A program made the translations under genes and the position numbers. From the NCBI GenBank assembly GCA_902559035.1, contig CACEGG010000001.1, positions 173,858-237,857 of the forward strand: 64,000 nucleotides of DNA. The letters are read 5' to 3'. Below, one piece after another: positions 35,971 through 45,918 of the stretch. Numbering within the stretch: position 1 is the stretch's first letter; each line of letters starts with the position of its first letter. A model generated the notes under the pieces. That model searched no databases, was not told the origin of the DNA, and saw only the letters and a program-made list of their open reading frames with translations. This DNA comes from an uncultured Bacteroidota bacterium (GTDB taxonomy: Bacteria > Bacteroidota > Bacteroidia > Flavobacteriales > Flavobacteriaceae).

Positions 35971-37497
35971 TTAATTACAAATAATATTTAACATTTTTTC
36001 GGTTGACTTTATTGCTGAAACTGTCTGATCGGAATCCAAACCTCTGGTTATAAATTCTTTCTCTTTAGTTTTCCAAGTAATAAAAGTTTCACATAAGGCA
36101 TCTGAATTACTTCCAGGTGGAATAGTTACTGAGTAATCAATTAGTTTAGGAAGTTTTAATTCATTTTCAATATATATTTTTTTAATTGCATTTATAAATG
36201 CATCAAATTGTCCATCACCTGTAGCGATTTCAGTGTATTTTTTTCCGTTTATTTTTATATCAACTTTTGCAGATGGGTTTTCACCTTTAACATGATTTAA
36301 AATATAAGATTCAATTTTAACTTTATTAACAAATCCCTGGCTATTAATTACATCAGAAATTATATAAGGTAAGTCTTCAGCAGTAACTTTTTCTTTTTTG
36401 TCTCCAAGCTCTATGATTCTGTTGGTAACCTTTTTTAAATTTTCGTCGTTCAAAGTAAGTCCAAAGTCTTGTAGGTTTTTTTTTATGTTAGCCTTTCCAG
36501 ATAATTTTCCTAAAGCATATTTTCTTTTTCTGCCAAATCTTTCAGGAAGAAGATCGTTAAAATATAAATTATTTTTATTATCACCATCAGCATGAACACC
36601 TGCAGTTTGAGTGAAAACGTTATCACCTACAATGGGTTTATTTGCAGGTATTCTAAACCCTGTAAAAGCAGAAACTAATTTACTAACCTTATATAAAGAT
36701 TTTTCTTTCAAATTAATTTTAACATCGGGAATAAAATCCTTAATTACAGCGGCAACACTTGCCATTGGAGCATTTCCTGCTCTTTCGCCCATTCCATTTA
36801 CAGTTAGATGTAATCCGTTACATCCTGCATTTAATGCCTCTATTACATTAGAAACACTCAAATCATAATCATTATGTGCATGAAAATCAAAATGAGTATT
36901 AGGATATTTTTTTACAATAGACGAGATATATTTAAAAGTTTCTTTTGGGCTTAAAATTCCCAGAGTGTCAGGAAGTAATATTCTTTTTACAGGAAGTTTT
37001 GTAAGAACATTTAAAAAATCATAAACATAGTCTATTGAGTTTCTCATTCCATTACTCCAGTCTTCTAAATATACATTGGTTGTAATACCTATATTATTAG
37101 CGTTTTTGATGCATTTGCTGACAAGCTTAAAATATTCTGTTGGTGATTTCTTTATTTGGTACTCTAGATGATTTAAAGACCCTTTAGTTAAAAGATTTTG
37201 AACTTTTGCTCCTGTTTTATTCATCCACTCTAATGATATATTATTATCTAAAAATGTAAGTATTTCAATTTTTTCTAAATAATTATTGTTTTTTGCCCAA
37301 TTAGTTATATTCTTAACAGCTTCGAATTCTCCCTGGGAGACACGTGCAGATGCAATTTCAATTCTGTCAATATTAAGTTCTTCGATTAATAATTTTGAAA
37401 TAGCTAATTTTTCAGTTGCAGAAAATGACATTCCAGATGTCTGTTCACCATCTCTTAATGTGGTATCCATTATCTCTACATTCCTTACATTAACCAT
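35971..37497 (-). CDS. Alpha-isopropylmalate/citramalate synthase family protein, long form
   Basis: 508 residues. A DRE-TIM aldolase-type synthase: [15 protein letters not shown] near 11-25, FHAHNDYDLSVSN near 206-218, and NGMGERAGNAPMASVAAV near 236-253. A C-terminal LeuA dimer/regulatory domain is present from about 385 (GFVNKVKIESY to the end). It lies between leuD and leuB in an operon that already has a short leuA. It could be a citramalate synthase feeding isoleucine synthesis, or a second, feedback-regulated isopropylmalate synthase. The two cannot be told apart by eye. Confidence 0.85.
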   Translation of the reverse strand: MVNVRNVEIMDTTLRDGEQTSGMSFSATEKLAISKLLIEELNIDRIEIASARVSQGEFEAVKNITNWAKNNNYLEKIEILTFLDNNISLEWMNKTGAKVQNLLTKGSLNHLEYQIKKSPTEYFKLVSKCIKNANNIGITTNVYLEDWSNGMRNSIDYVYDFLNVLTKLPVKRILLPDTLGILSPKETFKYISSIVKKYPNTHFDFHAHNDYDLSVSNVIEALNAGCNGLHLTVNGMGERAGNAPMASVAAVIKDFIPDVKINLKEKSLYKVSKLVSAFTGFRIPANKPIVGDNVFTQTAGVHADGDNKNNLYFNDLLPERFGRKRKYALGKLSGKANIKKNLQDFGLTLNDENLKKVTNRIIELGDKKEKVTAEDLPYIISDVINSQGFVNKVKIESYILNHVKGENPSAKVDIKINGKKYTEIATGDGQFDAFINAIKKIYIENELKLPKLIDYSVTIPPGSNSDALCETFITWKTKEKEFITRGLDSDQTVSAIKSTEKMLNIICN

Positions 37498-37504
37498 TTT
37501 TTCT

Positions 37505-38101
37505 TTATAAAGGGGTTTTTTCTGAAAACTTTTTAATGGTATTTTTTAGATTCATTAAATAGTCGATATCATCGTAACCATTTAGCATATTTTCTTTTTT
37601 GTAAGAATTTATGATGAATGATTCTGAAATATTCGATTTTAATATTGTTACCTTTTGATTAATAAGGTCAACAATTATTTCAGAGTTTGGATCCTTATAT
37701 ACTGTATCAAATATTTTATCTAAAAACTCCGGTGAAACTTGAACTGGTAAAACGCCTATATTTAAACAGTTAGCTCTAAAAATATCAGCAAAGAAACTTG
37801 AAATCACACATCTAAATCCATAATCATATATAGCCCATGCAGCATGTTCTCTGGATGAACCAGATCCAAAATTTTTTCCCCCAACAAGAATTTTACCTTC
37901 AAATTGTGTATTATTTAATATAAAATCTTTTTTTGGTGAATCATCTGAATTATATCTCCAATCTCTAAATAAATTATCTCCAAAACCTACTCTTTCGGTA
38001 GCTTTTAAAAATCTAGCAGGAATTATTTGATCTGTGTCAACATTTTCAATTGGTAATGGAACACATTTGCTTTTTAAAACTTTAAAATTTTCGTAGGCCA
38101 T
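37505..38101 (-). CDS. leuD: 3-isopropylmalate dehydratase small subunit
   Basis: 198 residues. LeuD pairs with LeuC to isomerise 2- to 3-isopropylmalate. The swivelling-domain motifs are VDTDQIIPARFLKAT near 20-34 and GKILVGGKNFGSGSSREHAAWAI near 68-90. It starts 1 base after leuC ends and is followed by the long synthase 7 bases later, so it sits in the middle of the leu operon. Confidence 0.96.
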   Translation of the reverse strand: MAYENFKVLKSKCVPLPIENVDTDQIIPARFLKATERVGFGDNLFRDWRYNSDDSPKKDFILNNTQFEGKILVGGKNFGSGSSREHAAWAIYDYGFRCVISSFFADIFRANCLNIGVLPVQVSPEFLDKIFDTVYKDPNSEIIVDLINQKVTILKSNISESFIINSYKKENMLNGYDDIDYLMNLKNTIKKFSEKTPL

Positions 38102-38102
38102 A

Positions 38103-39497
38103 TTATAATAATGTTCTTGGGTCAGTGATTTTTCCTGTGATTGCAGCAGCAGCAGCTACTAAAGGACTTGCTAGTAAAGTTCTTGATCCAGGTCCTTGTC
38201 TTCCTTCAAAATTTCTATTTGAGGTACTAACTGCATATTTTCCTGCAGGAACTTTATCATCGTTCATAGCTAAACAAGCAGAGCAGCCAGGTTCTCTAAG
38301 TTCAAAGCCAGATTCATTTAAAATTTTTAGTAAACCTTCTTCCTTAATCGCCTTTTCGACTTTATGTGAGCCAGGAACTAACCATGCAGTTACATTTGAT
38401 GCTTTCTTTTTACCTTTAATTATTTTAGTAAATTCTCTAAAATCTTCAATTCTTCCATTTGTACAACTTCCCAAAAAAACAAAATCTATATTTTTTCCAA
38501 TCATACTTTGGCCTTCTTCAAAATCCATATAATTCAAAGATTTTTTATAAGTATTTACCCCTCCTTCTTGATTTTTTGCATTAGGAATTTCTTTAGAAAT
38601 ACCAATTCCCATTCCTGGATTTGTTCCAAATGTAATCATAGGATTTATTTTATTTCCATCAAATTCAATTTCTTTATCAAATATCGCATTCTTATCAGTC
38701 TTTAAAGTCGACCAATATTTCATTGCTTTGTTCCAATCCTCATTTTTTGGAGTAAATTCTCTGTCTTTTATATATTCAAAAGTTTTTTCGTCTGGTGCAA
38801 TCATTCCTCCTCTTGCTCCCATTTCTATACTTAAATTACAAACCGTCATTCTACCTTCCATTGACATATTAGAAAATACTGCACCAGAATATTCCACAAA
38901 ATATCCGGTAGCACCTGATGTTGAAAGTTTTGAGATAATATAAAGTGCTACGTCCTTAGGTGTAACACCAATGTTTAAGTCACCATTTATTGTAATACGC
39001 ATTTTTTTTGGTTTAGGTTGCATAATACATTGAGTTGAAAGAACCATTTCTACCTCAGATGTTCCTATTCCAAAAGCAATAGCTCCAAAAGCTCCATGAG
39101 TGGAGGTGTGTGAATCTCCGCATACAATAGTAGCTCCTGGTTGAGTGATTCCGTATTCAGGACCAACTACATGAACAATCCCATTTTTTTCATGACCAAG
39201 TCCCCAATATGAAATTCCATGTTCTTTAGAATTTTGCTCTAGTGCCTTGAGTTGATTAGCAGATAGTGGGTCTTTAACTGGAAGATGTTGATTAATGGTA
39301 GGCGTATTATGATCAGCAGTTGCAAAAGTCTTTTCAGGAAATAAAACTTTAATTCCTCTGTTTTTAAGCCCAAGAAAAGCAACAGGACTCGTAACTTCAT
39401 GAACCATGTGTCTGTCTATAAAAAGAACATCAGGTCCATCTTTAATTTTATGAACTACATGTGAGTCCCAAACTTTATCAAATAAGGTATTATTCAT
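38103..39497 (-). CDS. leuC: 3-isopropylmalate dehydratase large subunit
   Basis: 464 residues. The large subunit carries the [4Fe-4S] cluster; its three ligands are C345 (GSCTNGR), C405 and C408 ([10 protein letters not shown]). Other aconitase-family motifs are [24 protein letters not shown] near 126-149 and [18 protein letters not shown] near the end. It lies 8 bases after leuA and directly before leuD. Confidence 0.97.
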   Translation of the reverse strand: MNNTLFDKVWDSHVVHKIKDGPDVLFIDRHMVHEVTSPVAFLGLKNRGIKVLFPEKTFATADHNTPTINQHLPVKDPLSANQLKALEQNSKEHGISYWGLGHEKNGIVHVVGPEYGITQPGATIVCGDSHTSTHGAFGAIAFGIGTSEVEMVLSTQCIMQPKPKKMRITINGDLNIGVTPKDVALYIISKLSTSGATGYFVEYSGAVFSNMSMEGRMTVCNLSIEMGARGGMIAPDEKTFEYIKDREFTPKNEDWNKAMKYWSTLKTDKNAIFDKEIEFDGNKINPMITFGTNPGMGIGISKEIPNAKNQEGGVNTYKKSLNYMDFEEGQSMIGKNIDFVFLGSCTNGRIEDFREFTKIIKGKKKASNVTAWLVPGSHKVEKAIKEEGLLKILNESGFELREPGCSACLAMNDDKVPAGKYAVSTSNRNFEGRQGPGSRTLLASPLVAAAAAITGKITDPRTLL

Positions 39498-39505
39498 TTA
39501 TAAAA

Positions 39506-40660
39506 TTATATTGAATTTTTTATTATTGTAGGTATGTCATTATCAGAAACTTCCTTGTTAATATCAGCAAATTTTAAAAACTCAGGGTATACGATGTCTA
39601 ATTCATCTTTAGAAAGATTATATCCTATTTTTTTTGCTTTGTAAGCTAGGGCTGCTCTACCACTTCTGGCAGTTAATATGATTGCAGATTCATTAACTCC
39701 TACGTCTAATGGATTAATAATTTCATAAGTCTCCCTATTTTTAATCACTCCATCTTGGTGAATTCCTGAACTGTGAGCAAATGCATTTGCCCCAACAATT
39801 GCTTTGTTGGGTTGTACTGGCATTCCCATTCCTTCTGAAACTAAATTACTTGTATCAAATAATAACTTAGAGTTGATATTTGTATCAAGATTTAAATTAG
39901 GATGTTGTCTCATAATCATTACTACTTCTTCTAAAGAAGTATTTCCAGCTCTTTCTCCAATTCCATTAATTGTGCATTCAATTTGCCTTGCTCCATTTAC
40001 AATACCAGCAATTGAATTTGCAGTCGCTAAACCTAAATCGTTATGACAATGACACGAAATTGTAGCCTTTTCAATATTCTTTACGTTATCAACTAAATAT
40101 TTTATTTTTTTTCCATATTCATCTGGAAGACAATATCCAGTGGTATCAGGAATGTTTAAAACAGTGGCACCTGCCTCAATCATTTTCTCACAAACTTTAG
40201 CTAAAAATTCGTTATCAGTTCTTCCAGCATCTTCGGCATAAAATTCAACATCTTTTACAAAAGATTTAGCATATTTTACTGCATTAAAACCTATTTCAAT
40301 TATTTTATCTCTAGATGAATTAAACTTATGAGTAATGTGTGAATCAGACGTTCCAATTCCAGTATGTATTCTAGGATACTTAGCAAATTGTAATGCTTCA
40401 GCAGCAATTTTAATATCATTTTCAACAGCTCTTGATAAACCACAAACTGTTGCGTTTTTAACAATTTTAGAAATTTCAACTACTGATTTAAAATCTCCAG
40501 GACTTGAAACTGGAAATCCAGCCTCAATAACATCTACCCCAAGCTCATCTAATCTTTTAGCAATTACTAGTTTCTGAGAAGTGTTTAACTTACAACCTGG
40601 AACTTGTTCCCCATCTCTTAAAGTTGTGTCAAAAATTTTTACTAATTCTTTAGCCATCAA
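39506..40660 (-). CDS. leuA: 2-isopropylmalate synthase, short form
   Basis: 384 residues (383 if the second of two adjacent ATGs is used). It condenses acetyl-CoA with 2-oxoisovalerate at the start of leucine synthesis. Motifs: [34 protein letters not shown] near 203-219, [18 protein letters not shown] near 232-249. The C-terminal regulatory domain of about 120 residues found in longer LeuA proteins is absent, so leucine feedback may act on the 508-residue paralog instead. It heads the leu operon; I see no exact -7 motif or leader peptide in the 75-base spacer upstream. Confidence 0.93.
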   Translation of the reverse strand: MMAKELVKIFDTTLRDGEQVPGCKLNTSQKLVIAKRLDELGVDVIEAGFPVSSPGDFKSVVEISKIVKNATVCGLSRAVENDIKIAAEALQFAKYPRIHTGIGTSDSHITHKFNSSRDKIIEIGFNAVKYAKSFVKDVEFYAEDAGRTDNEFLAKVCEKMIEAGATVLNIPDTTGYCLPDEYGKKIKYLVDNVKNIEKATISCHCHNDLGLATANSIAGIVNGARQIECTINGIGERAGNTSLEEVVMIMRQHPNLNLDTNINSKLLFDTSNLVSEGMGMPVQPNKAIVGANAFAHSSGIHQDGVIKNRETYEIINPLDVGVNESAIILTARSGRAALAYKAKKIGYNLSKDELDIVYPEFLKFADINKEVSDNDIPTIIKNSI

Positions 40661-40718
40661 TATTAATTATAAATTGAAATAAGCATAAGATGTAAAAGTA
40701 ATAAAACTGAGTAAATAT

Positions 40719-40751
40719 TTTATGTAATAATTTTACTAATTATTACATAAA
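40719..40751 (-). terminator. Perfect 13-bp inverted repeat at the end of the pseudouridine synthase gene
   Basis: Arms at 40719-40731 and 40739-40751 are exact inverted copies (TTTATGTAATAAT and ATTATTACATAAA) around a 7-base loop that holds the TAG stop of the pseudouridine synthase gene. The stem is almost all A/T and has no long T-run behind it on the minus strand, so as a terminator it would be weak. It lies 59 bases before the leuA start. Confidence 0.45.
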
Positions 40752-41428
40752 TCCCAAATAACATTTTTTGGAGGATCCGCAGTTACTTTGATTGTCTTTT
40801 TAGAAACTGGATGTTGAAATTCAATTTTTCTTGAATGAAGATGAATACTTCCATCTTTGTTTGATCTAGGAAAGCCATATTTTAAATCTCCCTTTATTGC
40901 CATTCCTCTGTTGGAAAGCTGTGTTCTTATTTGGTGATGCCTTCCTGTTTCTAATCTTATTTCAAGTAAAGAGTATTTGTCAAGAGTGTGTATTTGTTTG
41001 TAATATAAAACTGATTTTTTCGCATTAATGTTTTTATCGCTTTTGACATAAGATTTATTTTGTTTATTGTTTTTTAATAAAAAATCTTCTAGTCTAATTT
41101 CTTTTGATTCATCTATTTTATTTACTACAGCCCAATAAGTTTTTTTAATACTATTTTCTTTAAACATTTTGTTAAGTCTTATTAAAGATTTAGATGTCTT
41201 ACAAAAAATAATAATTCCACTAGTGGGTCTGTCTAGTCTATGAGTAATACCTAAATAAACATTTCCTGGTTTATTGTATTTGTTTTTTATGTATTCTTTG
41301 ACTTTATCTCCTAAAGTTTGGTCTTTAGTTTTGTCACCCTGAGTAAGTTCGCCAGGTTTTTTATTTATAATTATTAGATGGTTATCTTCAAATAAAATAG
41401 ATTTTTTAAAAAATTTAATATTGTTCAT
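40736..41428 (-). CDS. RluA-family RNA pseudouridine synthase
   Basis: 230 residues. The catalytic aspartate is D66 in [17 protein letters not shown], followed by YWAVV and the later [20 protein letters not shown] motif. There is no N-terminal S4 domain, so this is a short RluA/TruC-like member; the RNA target is not clear. The start overlaps the panB 3' end by 14 bases, so the two are co-transcribed. Confidence 0.9.
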   Translation of the reverse strand: MNNIKFFKKSILFEDNHLIIINKKPGELTQGDKTKDQTLGDKVKEYIKNKYNKPGNVYLGITHRLDRPTSGIIIFCKTSKSLIRLNKMFKENSIKKTYWAVVNKIDESKEIRLEDFLLKNNKQNKSYVKSDKNINAKKSVLYYKQIHTLDKYSLLEIRLETGRHHQIRTQLSNRGMAIKGDLKYGFPRSNKDGSIHLHSRKIEFQHPVSKKTIKVTADPPKNVIWDLCNN

Positions 41429-42227
41429 TTTCGTTTGGAAAATCTAAATTTTTGACATCCTTAATGTAACTTTTAATTGCATTAGTCATTATTTCGTTTA
41501 AATCAACATACCTTCTCAAAAATCTTGGATTGAATTCAGTGCTTAGTCCAACTAAATCATGAGTTACTAAAACTTGACCATCCACATCAGAACCCGCACC
41601 AATTCCTATAACTGGACAAGAGACAGAGGAGGTGACTTTTTTAGAAATTTTTGCAGGTATCTTTTCTAAAACAACTCCAAAACAACCCAGTTCGTCCAAA
41701 AGTTTAGCATCTTCAATTAATCTTTTAGCTTCTTCTTCTTCTTTTGCTCTAACTGTATAAGTCCCAAACTTATAAATAGACTGTGGAGTTAACCCTAAGT
41801 GACCCATGACAGGAATTCCAGCATTCAAAATTCTTATTATAGATTCCTTAATTTCTTCACCACCTTCCATTTTTACAGCATGAGCCCCAGATTCTTTCAT
41901 GATTCTAATTGCTGATCTTAAAGCTTCGCCCGAATTTGATTGATAACTTCCAAAAGGTAAATCAACAACAACCAATGCTCTATTGACACCGCGAACAACC
42001 GATGATGCATGGTATATTATTTGATCAAGAGTTATTGGTAAGGTAGTTTCATGTCCAGCCATTACATTTGAAGCTGAATCTCCAACAAGTATTACATCAA
42101 TTCCAGAATTATCAATAATTTTTGCCATTGAATAATCATAACCCGTAAGCATTGAAATTTTTTCTTTTCGAGTTTTCATTTCTTTAAGGGTATGAGTAGT
42201 AACTCTTTTATATTCTTTTTTTGACAT
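41415..42227 (-). CDS. panB: Ketopantoate hydroxymethyltransferase
   Basis: 270 residues. PanB adds a hydroxymethyl group to 2-oxoisovalerate for pantothenate synthesis; the same precursor feeds the leu operon next door. Motifs: [19 protein letters not shown] near 26-44, [19 protein letters not shown] near 47-65, VKMEGGEE near 119-126, and [13 protein letters not shown] near 140-152. A -7 motif on the minus strand lies 14 bases upstream (42242-42249). It is divergent from dnaK. Confidence 0.97.
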   Translation of the reverse strand: MSKKEYKRVTTHTLKEMKTRKEKISMLTGYDYSMAKIIDNSGIDVILVGDSASNVMAGHETTLPITLDQIIYHASSVVRGVNRALVVVDLPFGSYQSNSGEALRSAIRIMKESGAHAVKMEGGEEIKESIIRILNAGIPVMGHLGLTPQSIYKFGTYTVRAKEEEEAKRLIEDAKLLDELGCFGVVLEKIPAKISKKVTSSVSCPVIGIGAGSDVDGQVLVTHDLVGLSTEFNPRFLRRYVDLNEIMTNAIKSYIKDVKNLDFPNENEQY

Positions 42228-42241
42228 CTTAATTTTTTTTA

Positions 42242-42249
42242 CAAATGTA
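42242..42249 (-). promoter_or_regulatory. Flavobacterial -7 promoter motif for panB
   Basis: On the minus strand the bases read TACATTTG, an exact TAnnTTTG match, 14 bases upstream of the panB ATG in the divergent spacer with dnaK. Confidence 0.6.
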
Positions 42250-42271
42250 AATTTATTTTGAAACTATTTAC

Positions 42272-42284
42272 TGACACACTGTCA
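42272..42284. promoter_or_regulatory. Perfect TGACA-CAC-TGTCA palindrome upstream of dnaK
   Basis: A perfect 5-3-5 palindrome 12 bases upstream of the sigma-54-like -24 box of dnaK. Its symmetry suggests a dimeric regulator site. An imperfect copy lies before lon (29472-29485). CIRCE-type inverted repeats are not seen here. Confidence 0.45.
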
Positions 42285-42296
42285 TGTCTATTAAAC

Positions 42297-42311
42297 TGGC
42301 ATAATCATTGA
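42297..42311 (+). promoter_or_regulatory. Sigma-54-like -24/-12 element upstream of dnaK
   Basis: TGGCAT, spacer AATCA, and TTGA fit TGGCAC-N5-TTGC with one change per box, the same changes as in the lon element. The 3' end lies 30 bases before the dnaK ATG, giving a short leader of about 20 bases. Confidence 0.5.
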
Positions 42312-42341
42312 AAATATTAAATAAATTATAAAAATTAAATA

Positions 42342-44252
42342 ATGAGTAAAATAATTGGTATTGATTTAGGAACAACTAATTCTTGCGTTTCTGTAATGGA
42401 AGGTAATGAACCTGTTGTAATTCCTAATGCTGAGGGTAAAAGAACTACTCCCTCTGTTATTGCTTTTGTTGAGGGTGGTGAAATTAAGGTTGGAGATCCT
42501 GCTAAAAGACAGGCAGTAACTAACCCAACAAAAACAATTGCTTCTGTAAAAAGATTTATGGGTAACAAGTTTAGTGAATCTAAAAAAGATGCGAATAGAT
42601 CAGCCTACAAAGTTGTTAAAGGAGATAATGACACTGCAAGAGTAGACATTGATGGAAGGTTATATACACCTCAGGAGTTATCTGCAATGGTTCTTCAAAA
42701 AATGAAAAAAACAGCAGAAGATTATTTAGGAACGACTGTAAGTGAAGCAGTAATAACAGTTCCAGCATATTTTAATGATGCTCAAAGACAGGCAACAAAG
42801 GAAGCCGGAGAGATTTCAGGACTTAAGGTCCAAAGAATTATAAACGAGCCTACTGCAGCTGCACTAGCCTATGGCCTTGATAAATCAGGTAAAGACCAAA
42901 AAATTGCTGTTTATGATTTGGGTGGAGGAACATTTGATATTTCTATTTTAGAATTAGGTGATGGAGTTTTTGAGGTTTTATCTACTAATGGTGATACAAG
43001 ATTAGGTGGAGATGATTTTGATGAGGAAATTATAAGTTTCTTAGCAGATGACTTCAAAAAGAAAGAAGATATTGACCTTAGAAAAGACCCAATGGCTTTA
43101 CAAAGACTAAAAGAAGCAGCTGAAAAAGCTAAAATTGAACTTTCCTCGTCAACTCAGACAGAAATTAATTTACCCTATATAACCGCTACTGCTTCAGGAC
43201 CAAAACACTTAGTGGTTTCATTAACCAGATCAAAGTTTGAACAGCTAACTAGTGAACTAGTTAAAAGATCCATGGAGCCAGTAAAAAAAGCAATTGATGA
43301 TGCTGGTCTTAGCATAAAAGAGATTGATGAAGTTATTCTTGTTGGTGGATCAACAAGAATTCCTGTAATACAAGATAAAGTTGAAAAGTTTTTTGGAAAA
43401 AAACCCTCCAAAGGGGTTAACCCTGATGAAGTGGTAGCTATTGGAGCTGCTATACAAGGTGGTGTGTTAACTGGAGATGTAAAAGATGTTCTATTATTAG
43501 ATGTTACTCCACTTTCACTTGGAATTGAAACTATGGGAAGTGTTATGACTAAATTAATTGATGCAAACACTACTATTCCTACAAAAAAATCTCAAGTTTT
43601 TTCAACTGCTGCTGATAACCAGCCCTCTGTAGAAATTCATGTTTTACAAGGTGAGAGACCTATGGCAAAAGATAATAATACAATCGGACGGTTTCATCTT
43701 GACGGAATTCCACCTGCACCAAGAGGAACTCCTCAAATAGAGGTTACTTTTGATATTGATGCAAATGGACTAATTCACGTTACTGCTGCGGATAAAGCAA
43801 CTGGTAAAACCCAAGACATAAGAATAGAAGCTTCCTCTGGTCTTTCTGAAGAAGAAATAGAAAAAATGAAAAAAGAAGCTGAAGCTAACGCAGAATCCGA
43901 TAAAAAAGCTAAAGAAGAAGTAGATACTTTAAATAGTGCGGATGCTATGATTTTTCAAACAGAAAGTCAAATAAAGGAATATGGTGATAAAATTCCTGAA
44001 GACAAGAAAAAAGCAATTGAAGAAGCACTTGACGTTTTGAAAAAAGCTCATGAAAGTAAGGACATAGATTCTATCAAAACTGCTTTAGAAGGAATTAATG
44101 AGGCATGGAAAAATGCCTCGGAAGAACTTTACAAGGCCCAAGCTGAAGCTCAACAAGCAAGTGGGGCAGGAGCAGGTCAAGCTGAGCCTAATGAAAAATC
44201 AAAAGACGATTCTGATGATGTTCAAGATGTAGATTTTGAAGAGGTTAAATAA
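42342..44252 (+). CDS. dnaK: Chaperone protein DnaK (Hsp70)
   Basis: 636 residues. DnaK folds and protects proteins in an ATP cycle. The ATPase domain has [20 protein letters not shown] at the N-terminus, [18 protein letters not shown] near 187-204, and [14 protein letters not shown] near 330-343. The substrate domain starts near 390 ([16 protein letters not shown]), and the C-terminus ends DVDFEEVK. dnaJ and grpE are not adjacent. The upstream spacer holds a palindrome and a sigma-54-like promoter element; a strong terminator follows. Confidence 0.98.
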   Translation: MSKIIGIDLGTTNSCVSVMEGNEPVVIPNAEGKRTTPSVIAFVEGGEIKVGDPAKRQAVTNPTKTIASVKRFMGNKFSESKKDANRSAYKVVKGDNDTARVDIDGRLYTPQELSAMVLQKMKKTAEDYLGTTVSEAVITVPAYFNDAQRQATKEAGEISGLKVQRIINEPTAAALAYGLDKSGKDQKIAVYDLGGGTFDISILELGDGVFEVLSTNGDTRLGGDDFDEEIISFLADDFKKKEDIDLRKDPMALQRLKEAAEKAKIELSSSTQTEINLPYITATASGPKHLVVSLTRSKFEQLTSELVKRSMEPVKKAIDDAGLSIKEIDEVILVGGSTRIPVIQDKVEKFFGKKPSKGVNPDEVVAIGAAIQGGVLTGDVKDVLLLDVTPLSLGIETMGSVMTKLIDANTTIPTKKSQVFSTAADNQPSVEIHVLQGERPMAKDNNTIGRFHLDGIPPAPRGTPQIEVTFDIDANGLIHVTAADKATGKTQDIRIEASSGLSEEEIEKMKKEAEANAESDKKAKEEVDTLNSADAMIFQTESQIKEYGDKIPEDKKKAIEEALDVLKKAHESKDIDSIKTALEGINEAWKNASEELYKAQAEAQQASGAGAGQAEPNEKSKDDSDDVQDVDFEEVK

Positions 44253-44273
44253 TTTTAATAATCCTTAACAATT

Positions 44274-44306
44274 AAAAACGCATTAGTTTTCTAATGCGTT
44301 TTTTTT
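44274..44306 (+). terminator. Rho-independent terminator after dnaK
   Basis: A perfect stem, AACGCATTAG with CTAATGCGTT around loop TTTT, preceded by A and followed by a run of eight or more T. It lies 22 bases behind the dnaK stop. Confidence 0.95.
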
Positions 44307-44319
44307 ATATTTATTGAAT

Positions 44320-44739
44320 ATGGATAAAAAAATAATTTTAGATAAAATTAATACTGCAAACAAAAACACTTTAATGGAAACTTTAGATATTGAGTATGTT
44401 GATATTGGCGAGGACTTTTTAGTTGCTCGGATGCCAGTTACATCTAAAGTTTATCAGCCTGATGGAGTTTTACATGGAGGAGCCACAGTTGCATTGGCAG
44501 AATCAGTTGGAAGTGCTGTTTCCTACATGTCTGTTGATTACAAGGATAAAACTGTTAGAGGAATAGTTATTTCAGCTAATCACTTAAAAAGTGTTAGAGA
44601 AGGATACGTATACGCTAAAGCAACACCACTACATAAGGGAAGATCAACACAATTATGGGAAATTAAAATTACAGATGATAACGACAATTTAATCTCTCAT
44701 TGTAAGCTTTCTACTATGGTATTAAATAAAAATAAATAA
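44320..44739 (+). CDS. PaaI-family hotdog thioesterase
   Basis: 139 residues from the ATG at 44320 (an in-frame TTG lies 6 bases earlier). The hotdog signature QPDGVLHGGATVALAESVGSA near 46-66 places it with PaaI/MenI-type acyl-CoA thioesterases, which include the 1,4-dihydroxy-2-naphthoyl-CoA hydrolase of menaquinone synthesis. No men genes are near, so the substrate is open. It follows the dnaK terminator by 13 bases, so it needs its own promoter, and it ends 3 bases before the CPBP protease gene. Confidence 0.85.
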   Translation: MDKKIILDKINTANKNTLMETLDIEYVDIGEDFLVARMPVTSKVYQPDGVLHGGATVALAESVGSAVSYMSVDYKDKTVRGIVISANHLKSVREGYVYAKATPLHKGRSTQLWEIKITDDNDNLISHCKLSTMVLNKNK

Positions 44740-44742
44740 AAT

Positions 44743-45657
44743 ATGTTCATACAAAATGCGCTCAAAGTAAAAAACAACATATGGAGATATGCATTGGGAA
44801 TTTTCATAATATTCATTTTTACACAAATTGGATCTATTCCTTTTATTATAGCAATTTTCAATAAAGTAGGGTTAGAGGGAGCTGCCAATCTTGATCCTTC
44901 TAAAATGATGATAATTTTAGAAAATAGCAATCTAACTTTTTTCTATACATTACTTACTTTTTTTGTTGGGTTTATTGGATTTTTAATTGTAATAAAATAT
45001 TTGCATAATCAATCTGTTCTTTCAATAACAACATCAAGAAAAACCATTGACTACAAAAGGATTTTAACATCATTCACTGCAATTTCAGTAATATTAGTAT
45101 TAAATATTTTATTTTCTTTTTTTACAAGTTCCGAGGATTATATTTTACAGTTCAATTTAAATGATTTTTTAATTTTATTATTGATAGCTGTAATATTTAT
45201 ACCTGTACAAACTAGTTTGGAAGAATATGTTTTTAGGGGTTATTTGATGCAAGGTTTAGGTGTAATGTTTAATAACAAATGGTTGCCACTAATTTTAACT
45301 TCTTTTTCCTTTGGATTTCTTCATTTTTACAATCCTGAAATAATGAAGTTAGGATCAATCCTATTGGTTCATTATGTTGCTACTGGTCTATTTTTAGGGA
45401 TTTTAACACTTATGGATGATGGAATGGAACTTGCTCTTGGTTTTCATGCTGGAAATAATTTATTGATTGCATTAATTGTAACGGCGGATTGGACTGTTTT
45501 TCAAACAACATCAATTTTCAAATATATAGGCGAACCAAATGTAATAAATCAATCTCTCTTTTCTCTTTCGATAATTTATCCAATTTTACTTTTTTATTTT
45601 TCAAGAAAATACAATTGGACCAACTGGAAGGGTAAACTAACTGGAAAAGTGAAATAA
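44743..45657 (+). CDS. CPBP-family intramembrane glutamic endopeptidase
   Basis: 304 residues with about eight membrane segments. The Abi/CPBP motifs are E160-E161-x3-R165 (SLEEYVFRG), H194 in FGFLHFYNPE, and a later GFHAGNN near 243-249, which form the membrane-embedded active site related to Rce1. Bacterial members are proteases or maturation/immunity proteins with mostly unknown targets. It is 3 bases after the thioesterase gene. No bacteriocin-like gene is seen nearby. Confidence 0.87.
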   Translation: MFIQNALKVKNNIWRYALGIFIIFIFTQIGSIPFIIAIFNKVGLEGAANLDPSKMMIILENSNLTFFYTLLTFFVGFIGFLIVIKYLHNQSVLSITTSRKTIDYKRILTSFTAISVILVLNILFSFFTSSEDYILQFNLNDFLILLLIAVIFIPVQTSLEEYVFRGYLMQGLGVMFNNKWLPLILTSFSFGFLHFYNPEIMKLGSILLVHYVATGLFLGILTLMDDGMELALGFHAGNNLLIALIVTADWTVFQTTSIFKYIGEPNVINQSLFSLSIIYPILLFYFSRKYNWTNWKGKLTGKVK

Positions 45658-45720
45658 TTTTATATTTTTTTTAACATTTAAATATGTCATTTATTATCAT
45701 ATTGTAATCAAATTAAATCT

Positions 45721-45900
45721 ATGGCTTTAAATAAAAACGGAATTTTTAGTGTTGCTTCTTTAATTTTAACAATAATTGGTATAATAATTATTTTACTAGG
45801 AGTTTTAAAATATACTGATTATGCTATTGGATTTAGTTTTGTTGGTATAGGATTCATTTGTATAGGATGGGCATTTTCTGCACTTAAAGGAAGGGTGTAA
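45721..45900 (+). CDS. Small two-helix membrane protein (CAL67264-like)
   Basis: 59 residues, ATG at 45721, stop TAA at 45898. Two hydrophobic helices at about 10-29 (FSVASLILTIIGIIIILLGV) and 36-53, with a lysine near each end and the C-terminus ALKGRV. I recognise the shape and the ALKGRV ending from a small flavobacterial membrane protein family annotated as CAL67264; the match is from memory. It lies 63 bases after the CPBP protease on the same strand. Function unknown. Confidence 0.7.
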   Translation: MALNKNGIFSVASLILTIIGIIIILLGVLKYTDYAIGFSFVGIGFICIGWAFSALKGRV

Positions 45901-45918
45901 TTTGAATTAAACTAAATA

